The notes beneath the pieces were generated by a model, which was given only the letters and a program-made list of their open reading frames with translations, was not told the origin of the DNA and did not search any database. Below, one piece after another: positions 9,534-17,992 of a stretch of 64,000 nucleotides of DNA. Made by a program: the position numbers and the translations under genes. Origin of the DNA: Pseudoxanthomonas gei (lineage in GTDB: Bacteria; Pseudomonadota; Gammaproteobacteria; Xanthomonadales; Xanthomonadaceae); the NCBI RefSeq assembly GCF_010119615.1, contig NZ_QOVG01000002.1, positions 1-64,000 on the forward strand, read 5' to 3'. How positions within the stretch are numbered: position 1 is the stretch's first letter; each line of letters opens with the position of its first letter.

Positions 9534-10221
9534 CGGGTGCTTCCTTGGCAATGGCGGCCAGCCGGTAGCCGACCCGGGGCAGGGTGTGGATGAGTTTCTC
9601 GGCAAACGGGCCGTCCACGCTGCGCCGCAATTCGTAGATGTGGGAACGCAGCATGTCCCCATCGGGCGGCTCATCACCCCACAGCGCGTGTTCGAGGCGT
9701 TCCCGGCTCACGGCCGCGGGGCTGGCCAGCATCAGGGTTTCCAGCAGCTTGCGGCAGGCCGGGTACAGGTGCAGCGAGCGGCCCGCGCGGCTCACTTCCA
9801 GGGTGGTGGGGTCCAGGCGCAGGTCGGCCACTTCCAGCAGGCGGCTGCGACCACGGCCTGCGGCACGCGCCAGCAATGCCTCGATGCGGACTTCCAGCTC
9901 GGGCAGTGCGAATGGCTTGGTCAGGTAGTCGTCGGCGCCGGCCCGGAAGCCTGCGATCTTGTCGGGCAGTTCGTCACGGGCGGTCAGCATGATCACCGGA
10001 ACCCCGCAATTGTGCTCGGCGCGCAGCCGGCTCAGCACTTCGCGTCCATCCATGCGCGGCAGCATCCAGTCCAGGATGACCACGTCATAGCTTCCATGGG
10101 TCGCCAGATGCAGGCCGGTGACGCCATCGGGGGCGGCGTCGAGCGTATGCCCGCGGGCTTCGAAATACTCGAACAGATTGGCGACCAGGCTGCGGTTGTC
10201 TTCGATCACCAGCAGTCGCAT
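9523..10221 (-). CDS. OmpR-family response regulator 1
   Basis: A 232-residue regulator with an N-terminal receiver domain (phospho-acceptor Asp51 in ILDWMLPRMDG, Lys in LTKPFALPE) and a C-terminal winged-helix DNA-binding domain (LRSHIYELRRSVDGPFAEKL). It is cotranscribed with the downstream kinase. It is strikingly similar to the second regulator at 11587-12315, with long identical stretches. It is divergent from the glycosyltransferase gene at 10496, an obvious candidate target. Start at 10221 gives the standard MRLLVIEDN beginning. Confidence 0.9.
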   Translation of the reverse strand: MRLLVIEDNRSLVANLFEYFEARGHTLDAAPDGVTGLHLATHGSYDVVILDWMLPRMDGREVLSRLRAEHNCGVPVIMLTARDELPDKIAGFRAGADDYLTKPFALPELEVRIEALLARAAGRGRSRLLEVADLRLDPTTLEVSRAGRSLHLYPACRKLLETLMLASPAAVSRERLEHALWGDEPPDGDMLRSHIYELRRSVDGPFAEKLIHTLPRVGYRLAAIAKEAPDGP

Positions 10222-10495
10222 CAAGGGTATCCGGTGAGCCGGGCCGGGAGCCGGCATCGCCCTTGATGCTCCCAGCATCGGGGGCTGGCTGTCAAAGAAC
10301 AACGCCAGCCGCTGGCGGGTTCTGGCGCGTGATCTTTCACGCCAAAGTAACGAATCTACGACAACCTTCAGACATTCCGCTTCCCAAGCTTGCACGCTTC
10401 ATATGAGTCCGGGACACATCCGCTAACGTTCCGGACCGGCTTTGGTGCAGGATTCACCCGCACCAGACTCCTCCCTGCCGGCGCTGCCAACTTCC

Positions 10496-11236
10496 ATGAT
10501 CGAAACCCCTTCCTCCGCGCCTGCGGAACTGTCCGTGGTGGTGCCCGTGTTCAACGAACGGGACAACGTGGCCCCGCTGATCCACGAAATCGTGGCCGCG
10601 CTGCGCCCGCTGCTGCCGTTCGAGATCGTCTACGTGGACGACCATTCAACCGACGACACCATTGCCCGGCTGCTGGCGCTGAAGCAGGAGGTTCCCGAGC
10701 TTCGCGTGCTGGGGCACGGCGTGCAGAGCGGCCAGAGCACCGCCATCCGCACCGGCGTCAACGCCGCCCGGGCCAGCTGGATCGCGACCCTGGATGGCGA
10801 TGGCCAGAACGACCCGGCCGACATTCCCAAGCTGCTGCAGGCCCGCGCCAAGGCGGACGGCCAGGTGAAACTGTTCGCGGGCTGGCGGGTCAACCGCCAG
10901 GACACCGCCAGCAAGCGCTGGGCTTCGCGCTGGGCCAATGCGATCCGTTCGCGGATGTTGCGCGACGACACGCCCGACACCGGCTGCGGCATCAAGCTGT
11001 TCGAGCGCGGCGCGTTCCTGGACCTGCCCTATTTCGACCACATGCACCGCTACCTGCCGGCCCTGATGCAGCGGGCCGGCTGGCGCACGCTCAGCATCCC
11101 GGTCAACCATCGCAACCGTTCTTCCGGGGTGTCCAAGTACAACAACCTCAACCGCGCCTGGGTGGGCATCAGCGACCTGCGCGGCGTAGCGTGGCTGATC
11201 CGGCGCAGCCGGATCCCGCGCGCCCGGGAACTGTGA
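10496..11236 (+). CDS. family 2 glycosyltransferase, polyprenyl-phosphate sugar synthase type
   Basis: A 246-residue DPM1/ArnC-like GT2 enzyme. It has AELSVVVPVFNERDNV at the N-terminus, the nucleotide-sugar binding VYVDDHSTDDT, and the metal-binding DGDGQNDP near residue 100. Members transfer a sugar from a nucleotide donor to a polyprenyl phosphate on the inner membrane face. The protein lacks the C-terminal membrane helices of ArnC or GtrB. The ATG at 10496 follows no strong RBS; in-frame GTG 10445 or TTG 10442 are alternatives. The LAB_N gene begins 7 bp downstream. Sugar identity is not readable. Confidence 0.85.
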   Translation: MIETPSSAPAELSVVVPVFNERDNVAPLIHEIVAALRPLLPFEIVYVDDHSTDDTIARLLALKQEVPELRVLGHGVQSGQSTAIRTGVNAARASWIATLDGDGQNDPADIPKLLQARAKADGQVKLFAGWRVNRQDTASKRWASRWANAIRSRMLRDDTPDTGCGIKLFERGAFLDLPYFDHMHRYLPALMQRAGWRTLSIPVNHRNRSSGVSKYNNLNRAWVGISDLRGVAWLIRRSRIPRAREL

Positions 11237-11243
11237 GCCGCAC

Positions 11244-11579
11244 ATGCATCCGATGAACCAGGAAATACTGTGGCTGGGCTGGACCGGCCTGCACATGACG
11301 CCGTGGAAGGTGATCGGCATGATTGGCGCGCTGATGTTCGGGGCGCGCTGGCTGGTCCAGTTCGTGGCTTCGCGGCGGGCCCGCAAGCCGGTGATTCCGC
11401 GCCTGTTCTGGTACATGAGCATCGTCGGCAGCCTGATGACGCTGAGCTATTTCCTGTTCTCCGCCAAGCAGGATGCCGTCGGCGTGATCCAGAACCTGTT
11501 CCCGGCGTTCACTGCCCTCTACAGCCTGCGCCTGGATATCCGCCATCGCGGCTGGAAGCGCGACCGCGCCGGCCACTGA
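11244..11579 (+). CDS. stand-alone lipid-A-disaccharide-synthase N-terminal (LAB_N) domain membrane protein
   Basis: A 111-residue integral membrane protein matching the LAB_N domain: WKVIGMIGALMFGARWLVQF, then PRLFWYMSIVGSLMTLSYF, then AVGVIQNLFPAFTALYSL. At least three hydrophobic helices are visible. LpxB itself is a separate enzyme; the domain alone has no catalytic residues. It immediately follows the polyprenyl-phosphate glycosyltransferase gene and precedes an ArnT-like gene one locus away. A role in moving the lipid-linked sugar across the membrane is a reasonable inference, but unproven. Confidence 0.82.
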   Translation: MHPMNQEILWLGWTGLHMTPWKVIGMIGALMFGARWLVQFVASRRARKPVIPRLFWYMSIVGSLMTLSYFLFSAKQDAVGVIQNLFPAFTALYSLRLDIRHRGWKRDRAGH

Positions 11580-11586
11580 GCCGCGT

Positions 11587-12315
11587 CTAGCCCGCCAGCT
11601 GGCCAGGATCGACCGCCTCTTCGGCGCGCGCCGGGTCGGGCGGGGCGTAGATCCCCAGCCGATAGCCCATGCGCGGCAGGGTGTGCAGGAGCTTGACCGC
11701 GAACGGGCCGTCGATGCTGCGGCGCAGTTCGTAGATGTGCGAGCGCAGAAGGTTGCCGTCCGGCGGTTCTTCGCCCCACAGCGCCACTTCAAGGCGCTCG
11801 CGGGAGACAGCCGCCGGACTGGCCTGCATCAGGATTTCCAGCAATTTGCGGCAGGCCGGGTAAAGATGCAGGACGCGCCCTTCGCGATAGGCTTCCAGGG
11901 TGCGCAGGTCCAGGCGCAGGCCATGGATTTCCAGCACGCGGCTGCGCCCACGTTCACCGCTGCGGGCCAGCAGGGCCTCCAGGCGGACTTCAAGTTCGGG
12001 CAGGGCGAAGGGTTTGGTCAGGTAGTCGTCCGCCCCGGCGCGGAAGCCGGCGATCTTGTCGGGCAGTTCATCGCGTGCGCTGAGGATGATCACCGGCTGG
12101 GTGGGATGGTGCAGGCGCAGGCGCCGCAGCACTTCGCGTCCGTCCATGCGCGGCAGCATCCAGTCCAGCAGCACGATGTCGTAGGCATGATGGGTGGCCA
12201 GGTGCAATCCGGTTATGCCATCGGGCGCGGCATCCAGCGTGTGGCCCCTGGCCTCGAAATAATCGAAGAGGTTGGCCACCAGGCTTGCGTTGTCTTCCAC
12301 CACAAGCAATCGCAC
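11587..12315 (-). CDS. OmpR-family response regulator 2 (no adjacent kinase)
   Basis: A 242-residue regulator with a receiver domain (Asp51 in LLDWMLPRMDG) and a winged-helix DNA-binding domain (LRSHIYELRRSIDGPFAVKL). It is highly similar to regulator 1 over its whole length and differs mainly in the last 20 residues. No kinase gene adjoins it, so it may share the kinase at 8265-9533. The GTG at 12315 is taken as start because VRLLVVEDN aligns with regulator 1. It is divergent from the ArnT-like gene and convergent with the LAB_N gene, whose stop is 7 bp away. Confidence 0.88.
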   Translation of the reverse strand: MRLLVVEDNASLVANLFDYFEARGHTLDAAPDGITGLHLATHHAYDIVLLDWMLPRMDGREVLRRLRLHHPTQPVIILSARDELPDKIAGFRAGADDYLTKPFALPELEVRLEALLARSGERGRSRVLEIHGLRLDLRTLEAYREGRVLHLYPACRKLLEILMQASPAAVSRERLEVALWGEEPPDGNLLRSHIYELRRSIDGPFAVKLLHTLPRMGYRLGIYAPPDPARAEEAVDPGQLAG

Positions 12316-12459
12316 AATCCGGACTCCAGTGGACAGGGATGAAGCGCAGCGCATGTTTCCATCGGGGCGGTCGGAAAAACGTCAGAGCTGCCGGTTCTCA
12401 CAGAATTCCTACGCTGCCATCGCCACCATTCCTGCACGAATTCCCGGGGTAGCCCTGTC

Positions 12460-14184
12460 TTGACGTCCAGTCCCCACCGCTTGCGCCTGCCCCCGGCCGG
12501 CTTCGTTTTCCTGGTCGTACTCGCCATGCTCAGCCTGTTGGCCGGGCTGGGACTGCGCGAACCTTCGCCGCCGGATGAGCCGCGCTTCGTGCTGGCGGCC
12601 CGCGACATGGTCGAATCCGGGCAGTGGCTGTTCCCGCATCGCGGCATCCAGTTCTATGCTGAAAAGCCGCCGGTCTTCATGTGGATGCAGGCTGCCGCGT
12701 ACGAGGTGATCGGCCAGTGGCGAATCGCCTTCCTGCTGCCGTCGCTGCTGGCGGCGCTGCTGACGCTATGGCTGACCTACGACCTGACCGCCCGGTTGTG
12801 GAGCCGGAAGGCCGGCCGTTACGCCGCCCTGGCCCTGTTCGTCTGCCTGCAGTTCGGCCTGCAGGCCAAGCGCGGGCAGATCGACATGGTGCTGGTGGCC
12901 ATGACCACGTTCTCGCTGTACGGACTGGCGCGTCATCTGCTGCGCGGGCCCGACTGGCGCTGGGCATGGCTGGGATTCTTTGCCGCGGGGCTTGGCACGG
13001 TAACCAAGGGCGTCGGCTTCCTGCCACTGCTGGTGCTGCTGCCGTGGGCGGCGCTGTGGTGGCGCAATCGCCAGCAACCCCGGGTGGAGCGGCCTTCCGG
13101 CAATGCCTGGCGGTGGGGCGTGGCGGTGCTGTGCTTCATCGCCGGCGCCGGCGTATGGGTGTTTCCGATGCTGCTGGCGGTGTTCAACAGCCATGACCCG
13201 GCGTTCCAGGCCTATGCCAGCGAGATCCTGTTCAAGCAGACCGGCAAGCGCTATGCCGGCGCATGGCACCACGTGCAGCCGTTCTGGTATTTCGCCCAGG
13301 TGATCGTGACCCTGTGGCTGCCCGGCGCCCTGCTGCTGCCCTGGCTGGCGCCCGCGTGGTGGCGCCGCCTGCGTCGCGGCGATCCGCGCTTGTGGCTGCT
13401 GCTGGGCTGGAGCGCGCTGGTGCTGCTGTTCTTCAGCGCCAGTCCCGGCAAGCGCGAGGTCTACATCTTTCCCATGCTTCCCGCCTTGTGCGTGGCGGCG
13501 GGCGTGCTGTTGCCAGGCCTGATGAAACGCGTCGGCGTGCAGCGCACGTTGCTTGCCTACCTGCTGGCGCTGTCGCTGGGAATGGGAGCGATGGCGCTGT
13601 CCGGGCTGCTGGGTGCAAGCGAGTGGGCGCATCGCCTTGCTGCACAGCGCGACATCGACGAAGCCACGTTGCGGACATTCCTGCAGTGGATGCTGGCCTT
13701 CGGCGCATGTTCGCTTGCGGTGGTCCTGTGGGCCCGCACGCGGCGGCTGGGGGCGGCCATGGTGGTGGTGACGGCCTTGCTGTGGGCGACCTATGGCCTG
13801 GGCCTGGCGCCCACCCTGGATGCAGACAGCTCGGCGCGCAAGCTGATGCAGCGGGTCGGCGCGCATATCGGGCCGCAGGCGCAACTGGGCATGGTGGCCT
13901 GGCGCGAACAGAACCTGCTGCAGAGCGATCGTCCCACCACGGACTTCGGTTTCAAGAAGTCATGGGAGGAACAATGGGCCGCCGCCGGCCCCTGGTTGCT
14001 GGCGGACCCGTCGCATCGCTGGATCTTCGTACTCGACAAGGCGTTGACGCCCTGCGCCGACCGGTCCCTGGTGGTCGAGATCGGCCAGTCGAACCGCAAC
14101 CACTGGCTGCTGGTGCCGGGCACGGCATGGAAGCCCGGCTGCACCACGCCGGCTTTCCCAGGCGAAGAGGGCCAGGTCCCTTGA
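12460..14184 (+). CDS. ArnT-like membrane glycosyltransferase (GT-C, PMT family)
   Basis: A 574-residue polytopic membrane protein of the ArnT/PMT group. These enzymes move a sugar from a polyprenyl-phosphate carrier to lipid A or another acceptor on the periplasmic face. The first loop carries the catalytic acidic pair in PPDEPRF (Asp39, Glu40), followed by FYAEKPPVFMW, typical of ArnT. About a dozen hydrophobic segments follow, ending in a soluble periplasmic domain. The only in-frame start that keeps the first helix intact is a TTG at 12460. Together with the GT2 and LAB_N genes it could form a complete sugar-transfer pathway. Confidence 0.85.
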   Translation: MTSSPHRLRLPPAGFVFLVVLAMLSLLAGLGLREPSPPDEPRFVLAARDMVESGQWLFPHRGIQFYAEKPPVFMWMQAAAYEVIGQWRIAFLLPSLLAALLTLWLTYDLTARLWSRKAGRYAALALFVCLQFGLQAKRGQIDMVLVAMTTFSLYGLARHLLRGPDWRWAWLGFFAAGLGTVTKGVGFLPLLVLLPWAALWWRNRQQPRVERPSGNAWRWGVAVLCFIAGAGVWVFPMLLAVFNSHDPAFQAYASEILFKQTGKRYAGAWHHVQPFWYFAQVIVTLWLPGALLLPWLAPAWWRRLRRGDPRLWLLLGWSALVLLFFSASPGKREVYIFPMLPALCVAAGVLLPGLMKRVGVQRTLLAYLLALSLGMGAMALSGLLGASEWAHRLAAQRDIDEATLRTFLQWMLAFGACSLAVVLWARTRRLGAAMVVVTALLWATYGLGLAPTLDADSSARKLMQRVGAHIGPQAQLGMVAWREQNLLQSDRPTTDFGFKKSWEEQWAAAGPWLLADPSHRWIFVLDKALTPCADRSLVVEIGQSNRNHWLLVPGTAWKPGCTTPAFPGEEGQVP

Positions 14185-14293
14185 ATCAGGGCTGAGCTGC
14201 CGTTCACGGATTAACCCCCAGCGAACATCGCTCCGACCTCGCTCCGACAGTGGCACCGCAATCATCTGCCGCATCCGGTCACCGTGCGCGCGA

Positions 14294-15091
14294 ATGCAAT
14301 TGCCACCTTTTGTCCTGCTTCCCCAGCCGTCGTCCGCGATTGGCCCAGTCCCGTCCGGCGTCCGCTATCGGGATGGACTGCGGCGGCTTGCATCGTCCTA
14401 TTACATCCGGCATCTGTGGATGCCGGTAGCCGCCTGGGTGGCCTTGACCGCGGTGCTGATGGGGCTGCATTGGGATTTCTGGCTGGCCGATCGCGTGTAT
14501 GCGATGGAGGGCCATGCCTGGACGCTGCAATCGGGTTACCTGACCCAGGATCTGATCCACGCCGCGGGCCGCCAGGCCAGCAAGGATGCCTGGTTCGTCC
14601 TGCTGCTGATAGCAATCGGGTCGGCGCTGGTGCCCGCTGGCCGTCAGTGGTTCAGGCCGTTGACGTACCTGCTGGTGGCGACGCTGCTGTCCACTGCCGT
14701 TGTGGGAGCGCTGAAACGTTGGACCAACATGGATTGCCCATGGGACCTGCTGCGTTACGGTGGCCATCACCTGTATTACGGACTGTTCACCGCCCGGCCG
14801 GCCGCGCTCGGGCACGGCCAGTGCTTTCCGGCCGGCCATGCCGGCGCCGGTTATGCATGGATCGCGCTGTATTTCTTCTTTGCCGCCACGCGCCCGCGCT
14901 GGCGAGGGTGGGGGCTCGGGCTGGGGCTGGCGGTGGGCCTGGTCTTCGGGATTGCCCAACAGCTGCGCGGCGCGCATTTCCTTTCCCATGACCTGTGGTC
15001 ACTGATGACCTGCTGGCTGGTGGCATTGGCGCTGTACCGGCTGATGCTGTGGAACCGCCCGGCACCTGCAATCCTTAGGTCCAGGCCATGA
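14294..15091 (+). CDS. PAP2-superfamily phosphatase
   Basis: A 265-residue membrane phosphatase with the three PAP2 motifs: KRWTNMDCP (about residue 140, a variant of KX6RP), CFPAGHAG (about 176, the PSGH motif) and RGAHFLSHD (about 225, SRX5HX3D-like, with the catalytic His). Five or six hydrophobic helices surround them. In lipid A loci such enzymes include LpxE/LpxT-type phosphatases or phosphotransferases that act at the membrane surface. The stop overlaps the start of the EptA-like gene by four bases, so the pair is coexpressed. Exact substrate is not determined. Confidence 0.85.
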   Translation: MQLPPFVLLPQPSSAIGPVPSGVRYRDGLRRLASSYYIRHLWMPVAAWVALTAVLMGLHWDFWLADRVYAMEGHAWTLQSGYLTQDLIHAAGRQASKDAWFVLLLIAIGSALVPAGRQWFRPLTYLLVATLLSTAVVGALKRWTNMDCPWDLLRYGGHHLYYGLFTARPAALGHGQCFPAGHAGAGYAWIALYFFFAATRPRWRGWGLGLGLAVGLVFGIAQQLRGAHFLSHDLWSLMTCWLVALALYRLMLWNRPAPAILRSRP

Positions 15092-16755
15092 GTGCGACCC
15101 TGCTCTCACGCGCGCTGGGCAAACGGGCGGTGGGTTCGGCGGCCTGGTGGAAGACGACGCCGACACTTGCTTCGGAAAGCCTGATCCTGCTGGCCAGCCT
15201 GCTGTTCACCCTGTTCAGCAATGGCGCGTTCTGGCATGCCGCACTCTCCAGTCCCTTGCAGCAATGGCGGCTTGGGCTTTCGCTGTTCCTGGTGGTGACT
15301 GCGCTGCATGCATTCCTGCTGGGCCTGGTCGTCAATCGCTGGACCGCCAAGCCCTTGCTGACGGTGCTGCTGCTGGTGACGGCGGCCGCGGCCCATTACA
15401 TGAACGTGTTTGGCGTCTACCTGGACGTCGACATGTTGCGCAACGTGCTGCATACCGACAGCAAGGAATCGAGCGAGTTGCTGACCTGGGGCCTGCTGCT
15501 GCCCCTGCTGGTTACCCTGGTACCGGTGGCGTTGCTATGGCGCACGCGGCTGTCCAGGCGCAGCTGGCCTCGCGCGCTGCTGATACGCGTCGCATTCCTG
15601 GCAGGCATGGTGCTGGTGGGCGGCGCAGGCGTGCTGATGTCATCGCAGGGGATCTCCTCGCTGGTGCGCATGCATCGTGAAGTGCGCCATCTGGTGACGC
15701 CGGCCAACTACCTGGTGTCCCTGGTGAAAGTGCTGCGTGCCTCGCCGCCCGGCCCCAAGCGCGCGCTGCTTCCGGTGGGAATGGATGCCAAACAAACCCC
15801 CAGGGCGCCCGGCGGCAAGCCCCGCCTGCTGGTGCTGGTGGTGGGCGAAACGGCGCGCGCGCAGAACTGGGGCCTGAACGGCTATGCGCGCCAGACCACC
15901 CCGGAACTTTCCCAGATCGATGGACTGCTCAACTTCGGCGACGTGACGGCCTGCGGCACCAGCACCGAAGTCTCGTTGCCATGCATGTTTTCACCCTATG
16001 GGCGCCGCAACTACGACGAGGGCAACATCCGCAGCCACCAGTCACTGCTGCACGTGCTGGACCACGCGGGCATTTCCGTTCTGTGGCGCGACAACCAGTC
16101 CGGCTGCAAGGGCGTGTGCGACGGCCTGCCGACCGAGCGTCTGGCCGACGCAAATGATCCCGAACTCTGCAACGGCAAGCGCTGCCTGGATGGAATCCTG
16201 CTGGCCGGCCTGGCTGCGCAGCTGCCGGCGCGGCCAGGGGACCGGGTGGTGGTCCTGCATCAGTTGGGCAACCATGGGCCGAGCTACTTCGAGCGCTATC
16301 CCCCGCAGTTCAAGCGCTTCACCCCCACCTGCGACTCTGCCGAGCTCGACCTGTGCAAGCGCGAGGAGATCGTCAACGCGTATGACAATGCGATTTCCTA
16401 CACCGACCATTTCCTGGCCCAGGCGATCGGCGTGCTGAAGTCGCAGCCCGACTACGACAGCGCCATGATCTATGTGTCCGACCATGGCGAATCGCTGGGC
16501 GAAAAAGGGCTGTTCCTGCACGGCGTCCCGTATGCCATTGCTCCGAAGGAGCAAACGCACGTGCCGATGGTGATGTGGTTCTCGCCTGGTTTCCAGGCCA
16601 ACGCGTCGCTGGACATGGCTTGCCTGCAGCGCGAGGCGACCCAGCCTGCAAGCCACGACAATCTGTTCGCATCGGTGCTGGGCCTGTTGCAGGTCAGCAC
16701 CGGAGAATACCGTCGATCGGAGGACCTGTTCGCCAACTGCCGCAAGCCCGGCTAG
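15088..16755 (+). CDS. eptA: phosphoethanolamine transferase, EptA/MCR-like
   Basis: A 555-residue inner-membrane enzyme with five N-terminal transmembrane helices and a periplasmic alkaline-phosphatase-fold domain. It adds phosphoethanolamine to lipid A. The zinc and catalytic residues are present: Glu in VVGETARAQN (about residue 253), nucleophile Thr in CGTSTEVSLPC (about 288), His in NHGPSYF (about 395), Asp/His in SDHGES (about 465) and His in LHGVPY (about 478). Conserved cysteine pairs suggest disulfides. It ends the cluster and is followed by a strong terminator. EptA-type activity reduces lipid A negative charge and polymyxin binding in other bacteria. Confidence 0.9.
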   Translation: MSATLLSRALGKRAVGSAAWWKTTPTLASESLILLASLLFTLFSNGAFWHAALSSPLQQWRLGLSLFLVVTALHAFLLGLVVNRWTAKPLLTVLLLVTAAAAHYMNVFGVYLDVDMLRNVLHTDSKESSELLTWGLLLPLLVTLVPVALLWRTRLSRRSWPRALLIRVAFLAGMVLVGGAGVLMSSQGISSLVRMHREVRHLVTPANYLVSLVKVLRASPPGPKRALLPVGMDAKQTPRAPGGKPRLLVLVVGETARAQNWGLNGYARQTTPELSQIDGLLNFGDVTACGTSTEVSLPCMFSPYGRRNYDEGNIRSHQSLLHVLDHAGISVLWRDNQSGCKGVCDGLPTERLADANDPELCNGKRCLDGILLAGLAAQLPARPGDRVVVLHQLGNHGPSYFERYPPQFKRFTPTCDSAELDLCKREEIVNAYDNAISYTDHFLAQAIGVLKSQPDYDSAMIYVSDHGESLGEKGLFLHGVPYAIAPKEQTHVPMVMWFSPGFQANASLDMACLQREATQPASHDNLFASVLGLLQVSTGEYRRSEDLFANCRKPG

Positions 16756-16775
16756 CCCCGAGGCGCCCGGGCCAA

Positions 16776-16805
16776 TAAAAACCCCGCAATTGCGGGGTTT
16801 TTGTT
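16776..16805. terminator. bidirectional Rho-independent terminator
   Basis: The palindrome AAACCCCGCAATTGCGGGGTTT is flanked by A-rich and T-rich runs on either side (16776-16805). It lies between the plus-strand eptA-like gene and the minus-strand tRNA-Met, and can serve both. Confidence 0.9.
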
Positions 16806-16826
16806 TTATCAATCAACAAGATGCGT

Positions 16827-16903
16827 TGGTGGCTATGGGTGGACTCGAACCACCGACCCCGTCATTATGAGTGACGTGCTCTAACCGGCTGAGCTACATA
16901 GCC
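16827..16903 (-). tRNA. tRNA-Met (CAT), elongator type
   Basis: A complete 77-nt cloverleaf with encoded CCA. The acceptor stem GGCTATG pairs with CATAGCC, the anticodon stem CGTCA/TGACG encloses the loop CTCATAA with anticodon CAT, and the T-arm is GGTGG TTCGAGT CCACC. Acceptor stem and body match bacterial elongator tRNA-Met rather than initiator tRNA (no C1-A72 mismatch) or the CAT-containing tRNA-Ile2. Confidence 0.95.
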
Positions 16904-16919
16904 GTCGATTGAACCGCGC

Positions 16920-16948
16920 ATTTTTCCCGCCCTGCCGTCGCATGTCAA
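16920..16948 (-). promoter_or_regulatory. putative sigma70 promoter of tRNA-Met
   Basis: On the minus strand a perfect TTGACA (16943-16948) lies 17 bp upstream of AAAAAT (16920-16925), about 16 bp before the tRNA 5' end. The -35 is canonical; the -10 is weak. Confidence 0.55.
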
Positions 16949-17022
16949 TGAAAACCGCATTGCTTGAGACATCGGCGTGCGCGTGGCACAGTCGGAGCCA
17001 GTAGATTTCAGGAGTCCGCATC

Positions 17023-17610
17023 GTGATCGATCCGGACGGCTACCGACCCAATGTCGGCATAGTGTTGATGGGCCCGGATGGGCGGGTGTTCTGGGCGCGT
17101 CGGGTGCGCCGGGATGGCTGGCAGTTCCCGCAGGGCGGCATGAACACCGATGAGACCCCGGTCGAGGCCATGTACCGCGAATTGCGCGAGGAAACCGGCT
17201 TGCTCCCTGAGCACGTCGAGGTCCTGGGCGCCACCCCCGGCTGGCTGCGATACCGCTTGCCGCATCGCGCTGTGCGTCATAACGAGCGCCACGTCTGCAT
17301 TGGCCAGAAGCAGGTCTGGTTCCTGCTGCGACTGGTTGGCGATGAATCCCACGTGCGCCTGGATTTGACTGAAACCCCCGAGTTCGACCATTGGCGCTGG
17401 GTGGACTTCTGGTACCCCATGGAACATGTGGTGATCTTCAAGCGTGGCGTCTACGCCCGCGCACTGGGGCATCTGGCGCCATTCGCCCGCGTGGCGGCGG
17501 GCGCCCAGGCGATACCGCAGATGCTGCTGGACGCGTGGCTGCCGGAGCTGGGCCTGGGTCGCTCGGTTCCGGGACGGCGTCCGCCCGCCCGCCGTGACGA
17601 CAGGAATTGA
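17023..17610 (+). CDS. rppH: RNA pyrophosphohydrolase
   Basis: A 195-residue Nudix hydrolase that removes pyrophosphate from the 5' end of triphosphorylated mRNAs and thereby starts decay. It begins with the typical [14 protein letters not shown], and the Nudix box runs from GGMNTDETP to REETGLL (about residues 38-61). WQFPQGG and the aromatic-rich [12 protein letters not shown] are family features. The start is a GTG at 17023, preceded by CAGGAG. The C-terminal 30 residues are basic and Pro/Arg-rich. Its stop codon abuts the Fur-box candidate of bfd. Confidence 0.93.
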   Translation: MIDPDGYRPNVGIVLMGPDGRVFWARRVRRDGWQFPQGGMNTDETPVEAMYRELREETGLLPEHVEVLGATPGWLRYRLPHRAVRHNERHVCIGQKQVWFLLRLVGDESHVRLDLTETPEFDHWRWVDFWYPMEHVVIFKRGVYARALGHLAPFARVAAGAQAIPQMLLDAWLPELGLGRSVPGRRPPARRDDRN

Positions 17611-17626
17611 CAATCATTCTCATTCG
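17607..17626 (+). promoter_or_regulatory. Fur box candidate upstream of bfd
   Basis: TTGACAATCATTCTCATTCG at 17607-17626 contains the AAT-CATT-CTCATT pattern of Fur operators. It lies about 45 bp upstream of bfd, a gene commonly repressed by Fur under iron-replete conditions. Confidence 0.7.
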
Positions 17627-17669
17627 GGATGAAATAGGCACAGCCTGACCGGCTGCCAGGAGTCCCCCC

Positions 17670-17891
17670 GTGTACGTATGCATCTGCAACGGAGTCACCG
17701 ACCACCAGATCCGCGATGCCGCGGCCAATGGTGTTCGCAGCGTAGCCGAGCTGACCATGCGCACGGGTTGTGGCGCCACGTGCGGGACGTGCCTGGACAC
17801 GGCCGCCGCGATCCTCGAGGCACATGCACCGGCGCCGCGCACTGCGTTTTCGGTGCCCATGCTGGGCGCTGCCATTTCCCAGGCGGCTTGA
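17670..17891 (+). CDS. bfd: bacterioferritin-associated ferredoxin
   Basis: A 73-residue [2Fe-2S] protein that supplies electrons for releasing iron from bacterioferritin. The four ligands Cys4, Cys6 (CIC) and Cys38, Cys41 (CGTC) are present, in the family spacing, and GVTDHQIRDA is typical. The start is a GTG at 17670 preceded by CCAGGAG. The bfr gene lies about 100 bp downstream on the same strand, and a Fur-box candidate lies upstream, both supporting the assignment. Confidence 0.92.
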   Translation: MYVCICNGVTDHQIRDAAANGVRSVAELTMRTGCGATCGTCLDTAAAILEAHAPAPRTAFSVPMLGAAISQAA

Positions 17892-17992
17892 CCCCGGTGC
17901 CCACCCGGGGCGCGATGAACACGATTCGCGTTCCGCCATGCGGGTGCTCCAGCCGCTAACCTTCGCGCCTTCCCCAAAGCCGGAGCAGTGCC

